A DNA stretch of 64,000 nt from Streptomyces sp. NBC_01463 (GCA_036227345.1 CP109468.1:7440001-7504000), one strand, 5' to 3'. Numbered from the stretch's first letter, positions 17,878-27,302 are shown. Program-made: numbers and translations. The notes: generated from the sequence alone by a model not told the origin.

Positions 17878-18825
17878 CTATCCCTTGATTCCGGACGCGG
17901 TGACGCCCTCGGTGAAGTAGCGCTGGCCCACCATGTACGCGGCGAAGATGGGCACGAACGCGATGACGGAGCCGGAGAGCACCACGTTGAGCGGCACGTT
18001 CTGCTGCTGGAGCGAGGCGATGCCGACGGTGAGGGTGCGCATGCCGGTGGACTGGCCGATGACCAGCGGCCACAGGAAGTCGTTCCAGTGCCAGAGGAAG
18101 ACGAAGACACCGAGCGTGGCGAGGATCGGCTTCAGCAGCGGCAGCACGATCCGGTAGAAGATCTGCCACTCGTTGCAGCCGTCCAGCCGGGCCGCCTCGA
18201 AGAGTTCGTCCGGCAGTCCCTGGATGAACTGCCGCATCAGGAACACCGCCTGGGCGTTGGCCAGCGTCGGCACGATCAGACCCCAGTACGTGTCGACGCC
18301 GCCCAGCTTCGCGATCATCGCGAAGGTCGGGATCATCGTGACGTGGTACGGGACCATCACCATCGACAGGAACGACCAGAACATCGTCTCCCGGCCCGGG
18401 AAGCGCTTCTTCGCGAAGGCGTACCCGGCGAGCGAGGCGAGCAGCAGCACGCCGACGACGGAGACGACCGAGTAGATCAGTGTGTTCAGCAGCCAGCGCG
18501 GCACGTCCTGGGCGCCCATGACGGTGTCGTACGCCTCGCCGGTCAGCGGCCACGGCAGCAGACTGCCGGGGAAGTCGACCGCCGCCGACGGCTTCAGGGA
18601 GAGCACGACCATCGCGTAGAACGGGAAGACCGTCACGAGCGCGGCGACCGTCAGGAGCACGCCGCGTGCGATCTTTCCGGTCCGGGTGGCGCGCATGCCG
18701 TACGGGACGGTGTCCTGCTCGGAGAGCTTGCGCAGCCTGCGCGCGGCCCGGCGCTCGGCCCGGTCCCGCGGTGCGGGGGCCGGGCCCGCGGGCGGGGCCT
18801 TCGTCTCTGCGGGTGCTGCGGTCAT
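17878..18825 (-). CDS. Carbohydrate ABC transporter permease (MalG-like)
   Basis: Inner-membrane subunit of a CUT1-type sugar importer. About six hydrophobic helices follow an N-terminal cytoplasmic stretch rich in Arg and Pro. The EAA loop that contacts the ATPase reads ELFEAARLDGCNEWQIFYRI. The preceding permease gene ends in TGA overlapping an in-frame GTG (18831). ATG 18825 has better spacing from GGAAGGA (9 bases), so I annotate it, though GTG 18831 is possible. No ATPase gene is present; Streptomyces importers of this class commonly share MsiK, encoded elsewhere. Confidence 0.92.
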   Translation of the reverse strand: MTAAPAETKAPPAGPAPAPRDRAERRAARRLRKLSEQDTVPYGMRATRTGKIARGVLLTVAALVTVFPFYAMVVLSLKPSAAVDFPGSLLPWPLTGEAYDTVMGAQDVPRWLLNTLIYSVVSVVGVLLLASLAGYAFAKKRFPGRETMFWSFLSMVMVPYHVTMIPTFAMIAKLGGVDTYWGLIVPTLANAQAVFLMRQFIQGLPDELFEAARLDGCNEWQIFYRIVLPLLKPILATLGVFVFLWHWNDFLWPLVIGQSTGMRTLTVGIASLQQQNVPLNVVLSGSVIAFVPIFAAYMVGQRYFTEGVTASGIKG

Positions 18826-18827
18826 GG

Positions 18828-19733
18828 TCACTGGTCCTTCCCGATCACGAGCCGCTGGATCACCGCGACCACCACGGTCAGCACGAAGAGCGCGACCCCG
18901 ATGGCGGAGGCGTAACCCAGGTCGAAGTACTTGAAGCCCGCGTCGTAGAGCTGGAAGACGAGCGTGTAGCTGGCGTTGGCGGGGCCGCCGCCGGTCATCG
19001 TGTACACGGCGTCGAAGACCTGGAAGGAGGCCGTCGTCTCGATCACCGCGAGGAAGAACAGCGCGGGCTTGAGCTGCGGCAGCACGATGTACCGGAACCG
19101 CTGCCAGGGGCCGGCCCCGTCGGTGAGCGCGGCCTCCTCCAGCTCGCGCGGGATGTCCTGCATCCGGGCGAGCAGGATGAGCATCCCGTAGCCGAACCGG
19201 GACCAGACGCCGACGATCGCGAGCGCGGGCAGCACCAGCACGTCGTCGGAGAGCCAGGAGCCCTCGGACATCCCGAACCAGCCCATCAGGGTGGACCACG
19301 GGCCGCCGGTCGAGAAGATCCACACGAAGACGGTGGCGGCCAGCACCAGCGAGGTGACGACCGGCAGGAAGAACACCGAGCGGAAGAACTTCGCGCCGCG
19401 GAACGCGCGACGGGTGATCAGCGCCAGGGACACCGACGCGATGAGCGTGCCCGGCACGGCGAGCACGGTGTAGAGGACGGTGACCTTCAGCGCCTGCCAG
19501 AACAGCGGGTCGTCCCACAGGCGGGTGAAGTTGTCGAGCCCGATGAAGCTGCCGCCGCCGGTGAGGGAGTAGTCGGTGAAGCTCATCAGCACACCGGCGA
19601 CGCCCGGGCCGAACCGGAAGGCCAGGAACAGCAGGAAACACGGGAGGACGAAGAGCAGGCCGATCCGGGCCTCGCGGCGCGCCTGCGGCCCGCTGCGACG
19701 GCCCCGGCGGGTGGGTTCCGCGACGACTGCCAC
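18828..19733 (-). CDS. Carbohydrate ABC transporter permease (MalF/UgpA-like)
   Basis: Partner permease of the same importer, 301 residues with about six transmembrane helices. The EAA motif reads ELEEAALTDGAGPWQRFRYI, followed by VLPQLKPALFF. The start is GTG 19733 with AAGGAG 6 bases upstream; a longer open frame further upstream is low-complexity and not credible. Its stop overlaps the start region of the next permease gene. It lies 94 bases after the binding-protein gene, the usual order binding protein, permease, permease. Confidence 0.92.
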   Translation of the reverse strand: MAVVAEPTRRGRRSGPQARREARIGLLFVLPCFLLFLAFRFGPGVAGVLMSFTDYSLTGGGSFIGLDNFTRLWDDPLFWQALKVTVLYTVLAVPGTLIASVSLALITRRAFRGAKFFRSVFFLPVVTSLVLAATVFVWIFSTGGPWSTLMGWFGMSEGSWLSDDVLVLPALAIVGVWSRFGYGMLILLARMQDIPRELEEAALTDGAGPWQRFRYIVLPQLKPALFFLAVIETTASFQVFDAVYTMTGGGPANASYTLVFQLYDAGFKYFDLGYASAIGVALFVLTVVVAVIQRLVIGKDQ

Positions 19734-19827
19734 GGGGATCTCCTTGCGGTACGGGGGAATTGCGGGGGGTCCGGGGGTTTCACCCCCGTGGGGCGGCGGG
19801 GCCGGAGGCCGGCCCCGCCGCCGTGGA

Positions 19828-21084
19828 TCAGCGGCCGAGCATCGCCTGCGCGGCCTTCTGTGCGGCGTCCAGCGCGTCCTGCGGGCTCTTCTTGCCGAGC
19901 AGGGCGGCCTGGATCTCCGGTGCGAGCACGCCCTGGACCTCACGGGCCTTGTCCTGCAGCGGGCCCACGTCCATGCTCGGAAGCGTGGCGCCGACCGCCG
20001 ACTGCAGCGCGTCGTCCGGGTAGAGGTTGCCGCCGGACGTGCGGGCCGGGAAGAAGCCGGCGGCCTTCTGCAGACCGGCCGTGTTCTTCGACTCGGAGAC
20101 GAAGTTCAGCCAGTCGCCGGTGTTCTTCTTGTCGGCGCCCTTGAGCATCGACAGCGCGCCGACGGTGCCGTAGCCGACGGACGCGGTGTCCTTCAGCGGC
20201 GGCTGGACGACGATGTTCTCCTTGCCCCAGAACGGCTCGACGTCCGCCGGGGTGTTCTGCCAGGTGCAGGCGACCTTGCCCTTGGCGGTCGGGGTCTGCT
20301 CCAGCTTCGGGGTGGTGGTGACCAGGTCCTTGTCGGTGTAGCCGCCGTCCACGAGCTTCTTCAGGTACGTCAGCGCCTTGACGCCGGCCGCGTCGTTGAA
20401 CGTGACGTTCTTGCCGTCATCGGAGAACACGTCGCCGCCGGCCTGCCACAGCAGCGGGTAGAACGTCATGTTCAGCGTCTGCTGGGTGTCGCCGCTGTAG
20501 CTGGTGGCGTAGTAGCCCTTCTTCTTCAGCTTCGGGGCCAGCGCCTCCAGGTCCGCCCAGCTCGTCGGGTAGGTCTTCTCACCGATGGCGGCGAACACGC
20601 GCTTGTCGCAGATCAGCGGGTTGGCGCTGGTCAGGATCGGGGTGGCGAGCGCCTTGCCGTCGACCGTGACGGACTTCAGGGCGAAGTCCGTGTAGTCGGA
20701 CTTGGCGTCGGCCGGCATGTAGTCGTCGGCCGGGACGATGTTCTTGGCGTACTTCGGCAGCTGGTCCGGGATCAGGTAGACCGCGTCCGGGCCCTTGCCC
20801 GAGGCGATCGCGGTGGCCAGCGCGGTGTCGCGGTTGGCCCACGGGAAGGTCTCGACCTTCACCGTGACGCCCGCGTGCTCCTTCTCGAAGGCCTTGATCA
20901 GGCCGTCCCAGTACGCCTTGTTCTTGGCCTCGTCGAAGATGACCGGGTAGGTCCACATGGTGACGGTGTTGCCGTCGTCGCCGCTGCCGGAACAGCCGGC
21001 CAGCACACCGGCGGCGAGCGCGGTCGCCACGACGGGCGCGGCCAGGGCGCGGACTCTGGAACGGCGGGTGAGAAGACGGGACAT
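19828..21084 (-). CDS. Extracellular solute-binding lipoprotein of a sugar ABC importer
   Basis: A 418-residue family 1 solute-binding protein. The N-terminal signal ends in a lipobox LAAGVLAGC, so the mature protein is lipid-anchored at Cys facing the outside. The mature part has typical motifs: VTMWTYPVIFDEAKN, GKGPDAVYLIPDQLPKYA and WQNTPADVEPFWGKEN. It would capture the oligosaccharide or sugar acid released by the exported beta-helix protein encoded upstream. ATG 21084 has GGAGGA 7 bases before it. It is the third gene of the operon, after the oxidoreductase. Confidence 0.92.
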   Translation of the reverse strand: MSRLLTRRSRVRALAAPVVATALAAGVLAGCSGSGDDGNTVTMWTYPVIFDEAKNKAYWDGLIKAFEKEHAGVTVKVETFPWANRDTALATAIASGKGPDAVYLIPDQLPKYAKNIVPADDYMPADAKSDYTDFALKSVTVDGKALATPILTSANPLICDKRVFAAIGEKTYPTSWADLEALAPKLKKKGYYATSYSGDTQQTLNMTFYPLLWQAGGDVFSDDGKNVTFNDAAGVKALTYLKKLVDGGYTDKDLVTTTPKLEQTPTAKGKVACTWQNTPADVEPFWGKENIVVQPPLKDTASVGYGTVGALSMLKGADKKNTGDWLNFVSESKNTAGLQKAAGFFPARTSGGNLYPDDALQSAVGATLPSMDVGPLQDKAREVQGVLAPEIQAALLGKKSPQDALDAAQKAAQAMLGR

Positions 21085-21128
21085 GAGGAGGTCCTCCGAG
21101 GACGTGAGGGTGGGAAGAAGAGGGGGAG

Positions 21129-22385
21129 TCACTGCGCCGGGACCGTCTGGACGGTGCCGGTGTGCCGGGCGCGCTCGGCGGCGAACGCCGCGAGGTGGCT
21201 GCCGAGCGAGGTGGCGGGACCGGAGCGGACCGCCCCGGCGTCACCGGTGGCGACGGCGGTGACGAACGCCTCGACGAGCGCGGCGTCCCCGCCACCGTGC
21301 CCGTCCGCCGCGTTCGACCCGGACGTGCCGAGTTCGCGGACGGTGGACTCACCGGTCCGGAAGTCCTGCACGGTGACGCGCTCGCCGTCACCGACGAGCC
21401 AGCCGTGCGAGCCGAAGATCCGGGTCTGCCGGTGCGTCTGCTCGGTGAACGCCACCATCTGGAAGGTCGCGGTCACCCCGTCCGACAGCTGCATCGCGAG
21501 GACCTGGTGGTCGACCACGTCGTTGTCGCTCCGGTACACGCAGACCCCGTACGGGCCCTCGCGCAGCGCCTGGACGAGACCGGCCTCGTCGGTCGCCTCG
21601 GTGACATGGGTGACCGGCCAGACCGCGCCCTTCTCGCGCAGCGTCGGCATGTACAGCTTCTGCGCGCTGTACGGGCAGCCGGACTCGACCGCACAGTCCA
21701 GGCAGCGGCCGGCCGACCCGGCCGGGGCGTTCTCGGGCCGGAAGTGCTTCAGCCCGCCGAAACCGGTGACCTGCTCGATCCGGCCGCCCATGACGTACGT
21801 GATCCAGTCCAGGTCGTGGCAGGACTTGGCGAGCAGCATCGGGGAGGAGTCCCTCTCGCTGCGCCACGGGCCGCGCACGTAACTGTGCGCGTAGTGCCAC
21901 CAGCCGACCGGCTCCAGATGGTCGATCGAGACCAGTTGCCCGAGCACTCCGGAGTCCACGACCTCCTTCACCAGGTCGGTGTACGGGGTGTACCGCATGA
22001 CGTGGCACACCGCGAACAGCACCCCGGCCCGCTCGACCCCCTCGACGATCCGGCGGGTCTCCTCCTCGGTCGGGGCGAGCGGCTTCTCGGCGAGGATTGC
22101 GTAACCGGCCTCGGCCAGGGCCAGCACCGGCTCCACATGGAAGCGGTCCTGGGTGGCGACGATCACGGCGTCCGCGATGCGGCTGTCGACGAGCGGCCGC
22201 CAGTCGTCGAACTCGACGGGCGCGCCGGCGGCGGCCCGCGCGGCGGGGCGCGGATCGGCGACGGCGACGAGTTCGGCGCGCTCGGGGTGCGCCTTGATCC
22301 ACTCGGCGTACGTCAGACCGCGGTTGCCGGCGCCGACGAGCGCGACCCGGACGGGCCGGCCGGTGATCGGGGTATGCGTGGACAC
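21129..22385 (-). CDS. Gfo/Idh/MocA-family oxidoreductase
   Basis: A 418-residue NAD(P)-dependent oxidoreductase of the glucose-fructose oxidoreductase/inositol dehydrogenase family. VRVALVGAGNRG is the dinucleotide motif and AEKPLAPTEEE the family EKP signature. A Cys-rich insert (CLDCAVESGCPYS) lies in the second domain. Members oxidise ring hydroxyls or reduce keto sugars. The start is GTG 22385; only a weak AGGGA site precedes it. It lies 40 bases after the beta-helix gene stop and 44 bases before the binding-protein start. Likely first intracellular step on the imported sugar, by position. Confidence 0.88.
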   Translation of the reverse strand: MSTHTPITGRPVRVALVGAGNRGLTYAEWIKAHPERAELVAVADPRPAARAAAGAPVEFDDWRPLVDSRIADAVIVATQDRFHVEPVLALAEAGYAILAEKPLAPTEEETRRIVEGVERAGVLFAVCHVMRYTPYTDLVKEVVDSGVLGQLVSIDHLEPVGWWHYAHSYVRGPWRSERDSSPMLLAKSCHDLDWITYVMGGRIEQVTGFGGLKHFRPENAPAGSAGRCLDCAVESGCPYSAQKLYMPTLREKGAVWPVTHVTEATDEAGLVQALREGPYGVCVYRSDNDVVDHQVLAMQLSDGVTATFQMVAFTEQTHRQTRIFGSHGWLVGDGERVTVQDFRTGESTVRELGTSGSNAADGHGGGDAALVEAFVTAVATGDAGAVRSGPATSLGSHLAAFAAERARHTGTVQTVPAQ

Positions 22386-22425
22386 GGGGAATCCCTGGTG
22401 CTCGATGGGCGGTTGGGCCCGGTGG

Positions 22426-24576
22426 TCAGAAGCGGAGCGTGGCCGCGGTGTGGGCGACGCGGTCGCCCTCGTCCGGCAGCGCGGTGCGCTCGGTGCCGTC
22501 CTCGACGCAGCCGGTGTGCAGCAGATGGCTGCTGCCGCCGAACGCCGCGGGCCGCAGTTCGAGCCGGCCGCCGGTGAAGGTGGAGCCGGTGGCCCGGTAG
22601 CGGTTGGTGCCCTCGGTGACCAGCACATGGGCGGTGCCCTCGGGTGCGGTCGAGTCGAGGCCGCTGAGCTGCCAGTCGACGGTCCGGGCCGAGCCGGTAC
22701 GGGCGAGCAGGGCGCCGTCCTTGTTGGTGCCGGACAGCCGCGTGCCGTCGACGCGCAGCCGCTGGTCCTTGGCCGAGGTCAGCTTGATCCCGGTGTCGCG
22801 CAGTTCGCCGCCGAGGACGCTGATGTCGGCGTGGGCGAGCGAGACCGGGGCGGTGTCCTTGGATCCGGTCAGCGTGCACTGGTCGATGACGAGCGGCCCG
22901 GTGCCGTTGAACACCGCGCCGTCGACGCCCTTCAGCGTGGTGCGCTGGAGGGTGAGCGGGACGGTGACGCCTGCCTGGGTGACCTCCGCGCCCGCCGCGA
23001 AGGCGAAGGAGGAGTCGGCGATGACGTTGGGGCGGGCGGAGAGGTCCGAGGCGCGGGAGACGATCAGCGGACCGGTGGCCGTGCAGCCCCGCATCTGCAC
23101 CCCGTCGGCGTTGACCCAGAGCATCCCGGAGCCGGCCAGCGACTCCTTGCCGATGACCAGGACGTCCTCCAGCGTCAGATCGGTGATCTTGACGCGGGCG
23201 ACGAACCAGGAACAGGCGTGCCGCCGGACGGTGATCCGCTTGGCCCTGCCGCCCCAGGCCGCCCCCGAGTTGGCGAACGTCATCAGACCGGAGTTGCCGG
23301 TGTAGACGAGGTCGTGCTCGAACTGGCCGTGCGTGACGAACGGGCCCTCGTCGTCACCGTCGCCGTGGCAGTTGGTGACGTAGCAGTAGGCCGAGGCCGT
23401 GAAGTCGTTGAGGTGACGGGCGTTGGAGGTGTGACAGTCCTCCACGTGCCCGTACAGGCAGTAGATCTGCTGGGTGAGGTAGCCCGCGCCGCCGTAGGTG
23501 ACGGACTTCGGGTTGGTCAGCGAACACTGCTCGGTGCGGTAGTACGTGCACCAGCGGCGCATCACCACCGGCCAGAAGGTGCCGACGGCCTCGATCCCGG
23601 AGACGTCGCAGCGCACCGCGTACTCGTAGGCGACCGGGTGCGAGCCGGTCATCTCGTCCTCGCCCCAGCCCTCGAAGACCATGTTGCGCACGTGGGCGCG
23701 GTCGACGGGCTCGATCCGGGTCCAGGTCAGGGTGCGGCCGGCCGCCAGGTCCCAGCCGATCTGGTAGTTGACCCGGATGTGCGTCGCGTCGACGACGCCG
23801 GTGACCTGGACGAGGCGCTGGATCTCCTTCTCGTACGTCCCCGCCAGGGCGTTGATCTCCACCGCCCACCACTGTCCGACGGCGAACTTCGAGGAGTCAC
23901 CGACCTCGAAGAGGTCCGACAGGTCCGGCATCGCCGCGCTCAGGCTGTGCTTGACGGTGGTGTCGGTGATGGTGCCGCGGAAGGAGAGGACGGCGCCGAA
24001 GGGGTTGTCGTGGGTGTTCTTCTCGATGTTCTCGGTGCGGATGTGGTGGCCGCCGAAGTCGAGTTCGATGTGGGAGCGGTCGAAGAGGTGGCGTTGGGTG
24101 AGGAGGAGGTCGGTGTGGGCTTCGATGCGGTGGACGGTGGGGTCGTTGACCATGGTGTCCAGTGCGGTGTCGGCGGGGGTGCCGGCGTCGAAGTGGCCGA
24201 AGGTGCGGAAGTCGAGGGTTCCGGTGTGGAGCTGGTGCCAGCGTCCGGTCTTCGTCGTGCCGTTGGGGGCGATGACGGTGCCGGCGTTGTGGGTGGCGGT
24301 GGATTTCTTGTTCCAGCGCAGGGCCATGGTGCCGCCGTCGCCGGGGGTGTTGTAGCCGGCGACGATGACGTGGGTGCCGTCGGCGAGGGGCTTGGTGTTC
24401 AGGGCGCGCAGGGCGGTGACGGTGTCCAGGTGCAGGACGTCACCGGTGTGTGCGGGTGCGGCCTGCGCGGAACCGGTGGCCACGGCGGTGCCGGCCATGA
24501 CCAGACCGGCCAGACCCGAAGCCCGCAGCACACTGCGACGGGACGAGGCGGGGGAGGGGTGGTGCGGAACGCTCAT
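22426..24576 (-). CDS. Tat-exported right-handed beta-helix protein A
   Basis: A 716-residue secreted protein. The N-terminus holds a twin-arginine signal (SRRSVLRASGLAGL, then a hydrophobic run to GSAQA). The body is rich in short Asn/Gly/Thr-containing strands (CTATGPL, GTGPLVIDQCTLTGS, NGTGPL) typical of a parallel beta-helix, as in polysaccharide lyases and phage tailspikes. Cleavage of an acidic polysaccharide is a reasonable guess given the sugar-acid genes, but no catalytic residues can be assigned. Residues about 8-210 are the same as in protein B at 30.4 kb because of a 604-bp DNA repeat; the rest is clearly diverged. GGAAGG lies 10 bases before the ATG. It is first in the minus operon. 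Confidence 0.75.
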   Translation of the reverse strand: MSVPHHPSPASSRRSVLRASGLAGLVMAGTAVATGSAQAAPAHTGDVLHLDTVTALRALNTKPLADGTHVIVAGYNTPGDGGTMALRWNKKSTATHNAGTVIAPNGTTKTGRWHQLHTGTLDFRTFGHFDAGTPADTALDTMVNDPTVHRIEAHTDLLLTQRHLFDRSHIELDFGGHHIRTENIEKNTHDNPFGAVLSFRGTITDTTVKHSLSAAMPDLSDLFEVGDSSKFAVGQWWAVEINALAGTYEKEIQRLVQVTGVVDATHIRVNYQIGWDLAAGRTLTWTRIEPVDRAHVRNMVFEGWGEDEMTGSHPVAYEYAVRCDVSGIEAVGTFWPVVMRRWCTYYRTEQCSLTNPKSVTYGGAGYLTQQIYCLYGHVEDCHTSNARHLNDFTASAYCYVTNCHGDGDDEGPFVTHGQFEHDLVYTGNSGLMTFANSGAAWGGRAKRITVRRHACSWFVARVKITDLTLEDVLVIGKESLAGSGMLWVNADGVQMRGCTATGPLIVSRASDLSARPNVIADSSFAFAAGAEVTQAGVTVPLTLQRTTLKGVDGAVFNGTGPLVIDQCTLTGSKDTAPVSLAHADISVLGGELRDTGIKLTSAKDQRLRVDGTRLSGTNKDGALLARTGSARTVDWQLSGLDSTAPEGTAHVLVTEGTNRYRATGSTFTGGRLELRPAAFGGSSHLLHTGCVEDGTERTALPDEGDRVAHTAATLRF
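23952..24555 (-). repeat. 604-bp inverted repeat, left copy (5' part of beta-helix gene A)
   Basis: Reading the minus strand, these 604 bases match 30413-31016 on the plus strand with one mismatch that I could find (opposite 30511, third position of an Ala codon) and no indel. The repeat covers the signal peptide and about 190 following codons. It begins 21 bases after the ATG and stops abruptly inside the gene, where protein similarity drops at once. The two copies are in opposite orientation around 24556-30412. Confidence 0.93.
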
Positions 24577-24784
24577 GCGGACTTCGCCTTCCGAGAAGTG
24601 CGACGAGTGAGGGAGCGTTCCTGCGGTGGACTGCCATACGGCGGATGGCTGAAAAGGCTCCGGTCGTCGGGTGTTCACGGCGCGGTGGGCAGGCGCCGGA
24701 AGCGGACCGGAGGGGATAAAACGTCGGTGACCGGTGAATGTCACCTCGGTTGGCAGGGAACCTACGGCGGGTGATGCCGATCGG

Positions 24785-25642
24785 TCAAGACCCGATTCCG
24801 TCGGAATGCGCCGTGCCGGCCTCCGCGTCGGCCTCGTCCGGGTCCTCGGTCCAGCCCAGCGAGACGCTGATCCGGCGGGCCGCGTCCCGCACCTGGCCGC
24901 CCAGTTCCTGGTAGCGCCAGGCAGGCAGCCCGAGCTTGAGGCCGGTGATGGACACGGCGCCCGCGCACACCGACCGGTCGTCGAAAACCGGTGCGCCGAT
25001 GCAGATGATGCCCTCGGCGTCCTCCTCGTCGTCCAGCGCGTACCCGACCCGGGCGATGTCGCGGAGATGGGCCAGGAAGGTCGCCGGGTCCGTGATCGTG
25101 CGCGAGGTGCGCCGGGGCAGCCCGAAGCGCTCGATCACCGAGGCGGCCTCGCTCTGCGGCACGGCGGAGAGCAGCGCCTTGCCGAGCCCCGTGCAGTGCG
25201 GCAGCTCGCGCTGGCCCATCCGCAGATCGAGCCGGACGCGCTGGTCGAGCTCGACCTGGTCCACCACGACGGCGTGGCCGTCCTCGGGGACGGCGAGCCG
25301 GGACGCCATGCCGGTGGTCCGGGTGAGGTCGCGCAGCACCGGGTGGGCCACCCCGCGCAGGGAGACCTGGGACCTGGCCCGGTCGCCGAGCCGGGCCAGG
25401 CTCATGCCGAGCCGGTAGCGGCGGTTCATGCCCTCGCCGTCGTCCGAGACGAGGCCGTATGCGCGCAGGGTCTGGAGCATGCCGAAGGCGGCGCTCTTGG
25501 AGATGGAGCAGGCCTGACCGACCTCGGTGACGCTCAGGCCGTTCCCCTGCGAGGGAGCGGCGAGCGCTTCGAGGATGTCCGCTGCCCTGGCCACGCTCTT
25601 GACCCAGTACTTCGGTTCTTCTGGGGCAGCACTGTTCGTCAT
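24785..25642 (-). CDS. IclR-family transcriptional regulator
   Basis: A 285-residue regulator. An N-terminal winged HTH (KYWVKSVARAADILEALAA, then SVTEVGQACSISKSAAFGMLQTL) is followed by the effector domain with LPHCTGLGKALLSAVPQ and EDAEGIICIGAPVFDDR. IclR proteins usually respond to small organic acids or sugar acids of the pathway they control. The gene diverges from the aminotransferase operon, and palindromic sites matching its family's style lie in the gap, one of them directly upstream of its own start. I start at ATG 25642. It is inside the segment bounded by the 604-bp repeats. Probable local repressor of both catabolic operons. Confidence 0.9.
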   Translation of the reverse strand: MTNSAAPEEPKYWVKSVARAADILEALAAPSQGNGLSVTEVGQACSISKSAAFGMLQTLRAYGLVSDDGEGMNRRYRLGMSLARLGDRARSQVSLRGVAHPVLRDLTRTTGMASRLAVPEDGHAVVVDQVELDQRVRLDLRMGQRELPHCTGLGKALLSAVPQSEAASVIERFGLPRRTSRTITDPATFLAHLRDIARVGYALDDEEDAEGIICIGAPVFDDRSVCAGAVSITGLKLGLPAWRYQELGGQVRDAARRISVSLGWTEDPDEADAEAGTAHSDGIGS

Positions 25643-25644
25643 AG

Positions 25645-25651
25645 CAGAACA
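25645..25651. promoter_or_regulatory. Operator half-site at the IclR gene start
   Basis: CAGAACA lies 2 bases upstream of the IclR gene's start codon and is followed by GCGTAG, echoing the CAGAACAGCGTTC context of the main palindrome 130 bases away. It may serve autoregulation. Confidence 0.4.
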
Positions 25652-25769
25652 GCGTAGTGCCTCCGTGGGTGCGGAGAGTGCCTCCGATTCAACAAATCCC
25701 CCACATCCGGGCCTTGGCGGGGCGGAAGGGGGTTGACCGGTTTTCGGCCCGGACGTAATATCCAGGCAC

Positions 25770-25796
25770 TGTTCTGCTCTACAGAACAGCGTTCTG
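25770..25796. promoter_or_regulatory. Palindromic operator, probable IclR-regulator site
   Basis: TGTTCTG (25770-25776), a 5-base spacer and CAGAACA (25782-25788) form a perfect palindrome, with a third half-site GTTCTG at 25791-25796. It is 136-162 bases before the aminotransferase start and 128 bases from the IclR start, the expected place for divergent control. Assignment to the adjacent IclR protein is inference. Confidence 0.6.
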
Positions 25797-25931
25797 AAAA
25801 AGCGAAACGCATCACCGAGCACCACGGATCACCCTCTTCCTGCGGCGACTGCCGGGCGGATGGCGCCAGGGACTCACGGGCCGGGCAGGGCCCGCGAAAA
25901 CCGACGACTCTCGACGCAAGGAGCAAGCACC

Positions 25932-27302
25932 ATGAGTTCAGGCCCGGTAGGCAACGAATCCGGAGCCCGACTCGCCGAGCGCGCCCGCCAGGTCGTACCC
26001 GGCGGCGTGAACAGCGGTCAGCGCAGCGTTCCCGGACTGACCGACCTGGTCGTCACCGGGACCCACGGCGCACGGTTCCGTACCGCCGACGGACGCGAGT
26101 ACACCGACTTCCACTCGGCGTTCGGCCCACCGCTGCTCGGCCACAACGACCCCGACGTGGCCCGTGCCACCGCCGAGGCGGGCGCGACCCTGGGGCACAT
26201 GGGCGTCGGCGTCACCGAGGGCGAGGTCCTCCTCGCCGAACAGCTCACCGAGCTGATCCCCTCGATCGAGAAGGTCCTGCTCACCAGCACCGGCAGCGAG
26301 GCCACGTTCCACGCGCTGCGCGTCTCCCGCGCCGCGACCGGCCGCCGCCTGGTCGTCAAGTTCCAGGGCTGCTACCACGGCTGGCACGACGCGGTCAGCC
26401 TCAACGTCATCTCCGAGCCCTCGAAGGTCGGCGGCCACGACCCGATCTCGACCGGCATCCTGCCCGAGGTCCTCGAAGCCACCCTCGTCCTGCCGTTCAA
26501 CGACAGCGAGGCCGTCCGCCGCACCTTCGCCGACCACGGTTCCGACATCGCCGCCGTCATCGTCGAACCCGTCCCGCACAACGTCGGCGCGCTCCTGCCG
26601 TACCAGGAGTTCCTCACCACGCTGCGCGAGGAGACCACGAAGGCCGGCAGCGTGCTGATCTTCGACGAGGTCATCACCGGCTTCCGCCACAGCATCGGCG
26701 GCTGGCAGCAGATCTCCGGCGTCACCCCCGACCTCACCACCCTCGGCAAGGCCATCGCCAACGGCGCCCCCGTCGGCGCGATCGGCGGCCGCGCCGACCT
26801 GATGGACCTCTTCTCCACCCGCCCCGGCGCCCCCGCCTTCTTCGCCGGCACGTACAACGGGCACCCGTCCGTCGTCGCCGCCGCCCTCGCCACCCTGCGC
26901 AAGCTCCGCGAGGAACCGGTCCACGACCACGTCTTCCGGCTCGGCGACCGCGTCCGCACCGAACTGACCGCACTGTACGAGCGCCTCGGCGTCCCCGCCG
27001 TCGTCACCGGCTACGGCTCCGTGTTCGTCAGCTACTTCATGGCGGGCGAGGCCCCCCGCACCTACGCGGACCTGCTGAACAACGACGCCTCGATGTTCGT
27101 CGGCTACCGCCGCAAACTCCTGGACCACGGCCTGTTCGAGCTCCCGCTCAACCTCAAGCGCAGCCACATCAGCTACGCCCACACCGACGCGGACGTGGAC
27201 CGTCTGATCGAGGGCACCGAGGCCGCGGTCAAGGCCGTCCTCGCCGACGGCGGCGCCCGCGACCTGGAGAACACCTCGACCATGGGCGGAGCGACCCGCT
27301 GA
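25932..27302 (+). CDS. Class III aminotransferase, glutamate-1-semialdehyde aminomutase (HemL)-like
   Basis: A 456-residue PLP enzyme. The cofactor Lys sits in LTTLGKAIANGAPVGAIGG; STGSEATFHALR and FDEVITGFRHS are the phosphate- and ring-binding elements; FAGTYNGHPSVVAA matches the HemL branch. Its place at the head of a sugar-acid catabolic operon, next to a regulator and away from haem genes, argues for transamination of a pathway intermediate (an amino sugar or beta-amino acid) rather than tetrapyrrole synthesis. AAGGAG lies 9 bases before the ATG. Its TGA shares one base with the ATG of the next gene. Confidence 0.87.
   Translation: MSSGPVGNESGARLAERARQVVPGGVNSGQRSVPGLTDLVVTGTHGARFRTADGREYTDFHSAFGPPLLGHNDPDVARATAEAGATLGHMGVGVTEGEVLLAEQLTELIPSIEKVLLTSTGSEATFHALRVSRAATGRRLVVKFQGCYHGWHDAVSLNVISEPSKVGGHDPISTGILPEVLEATLVLPFNDSEAVRRTFADHGSDIAAVIVEPVPHNVGALLPYQEFLTTLREETTKAGSVLIFDEVITGFRHSIGGWQQISGVTPDLTTLGKAIANGAPVGAIGGRADLMDLFSTRPGAPAFFAGTYNGHPSVVAAALATLRKLREEPVHDHVFRLGDRVRTELTALYERLGVPAVVTGYGSVFVSYFMAGEAPRTYADLLNNDASMFVGYRRKLLDHGLFELPLNLKRSHISYAHTDADVDRLIEGTEAAVKAVLADGGARDLENTSTMGGATR

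Noticed and set aside
25932-27302. hemL for haem synthesis
   Set aside because: The protein is in the HemL branch, but the gene is coupled to a sugar-acid dehydratase and amidohydrolase, with no haem genes nearby.
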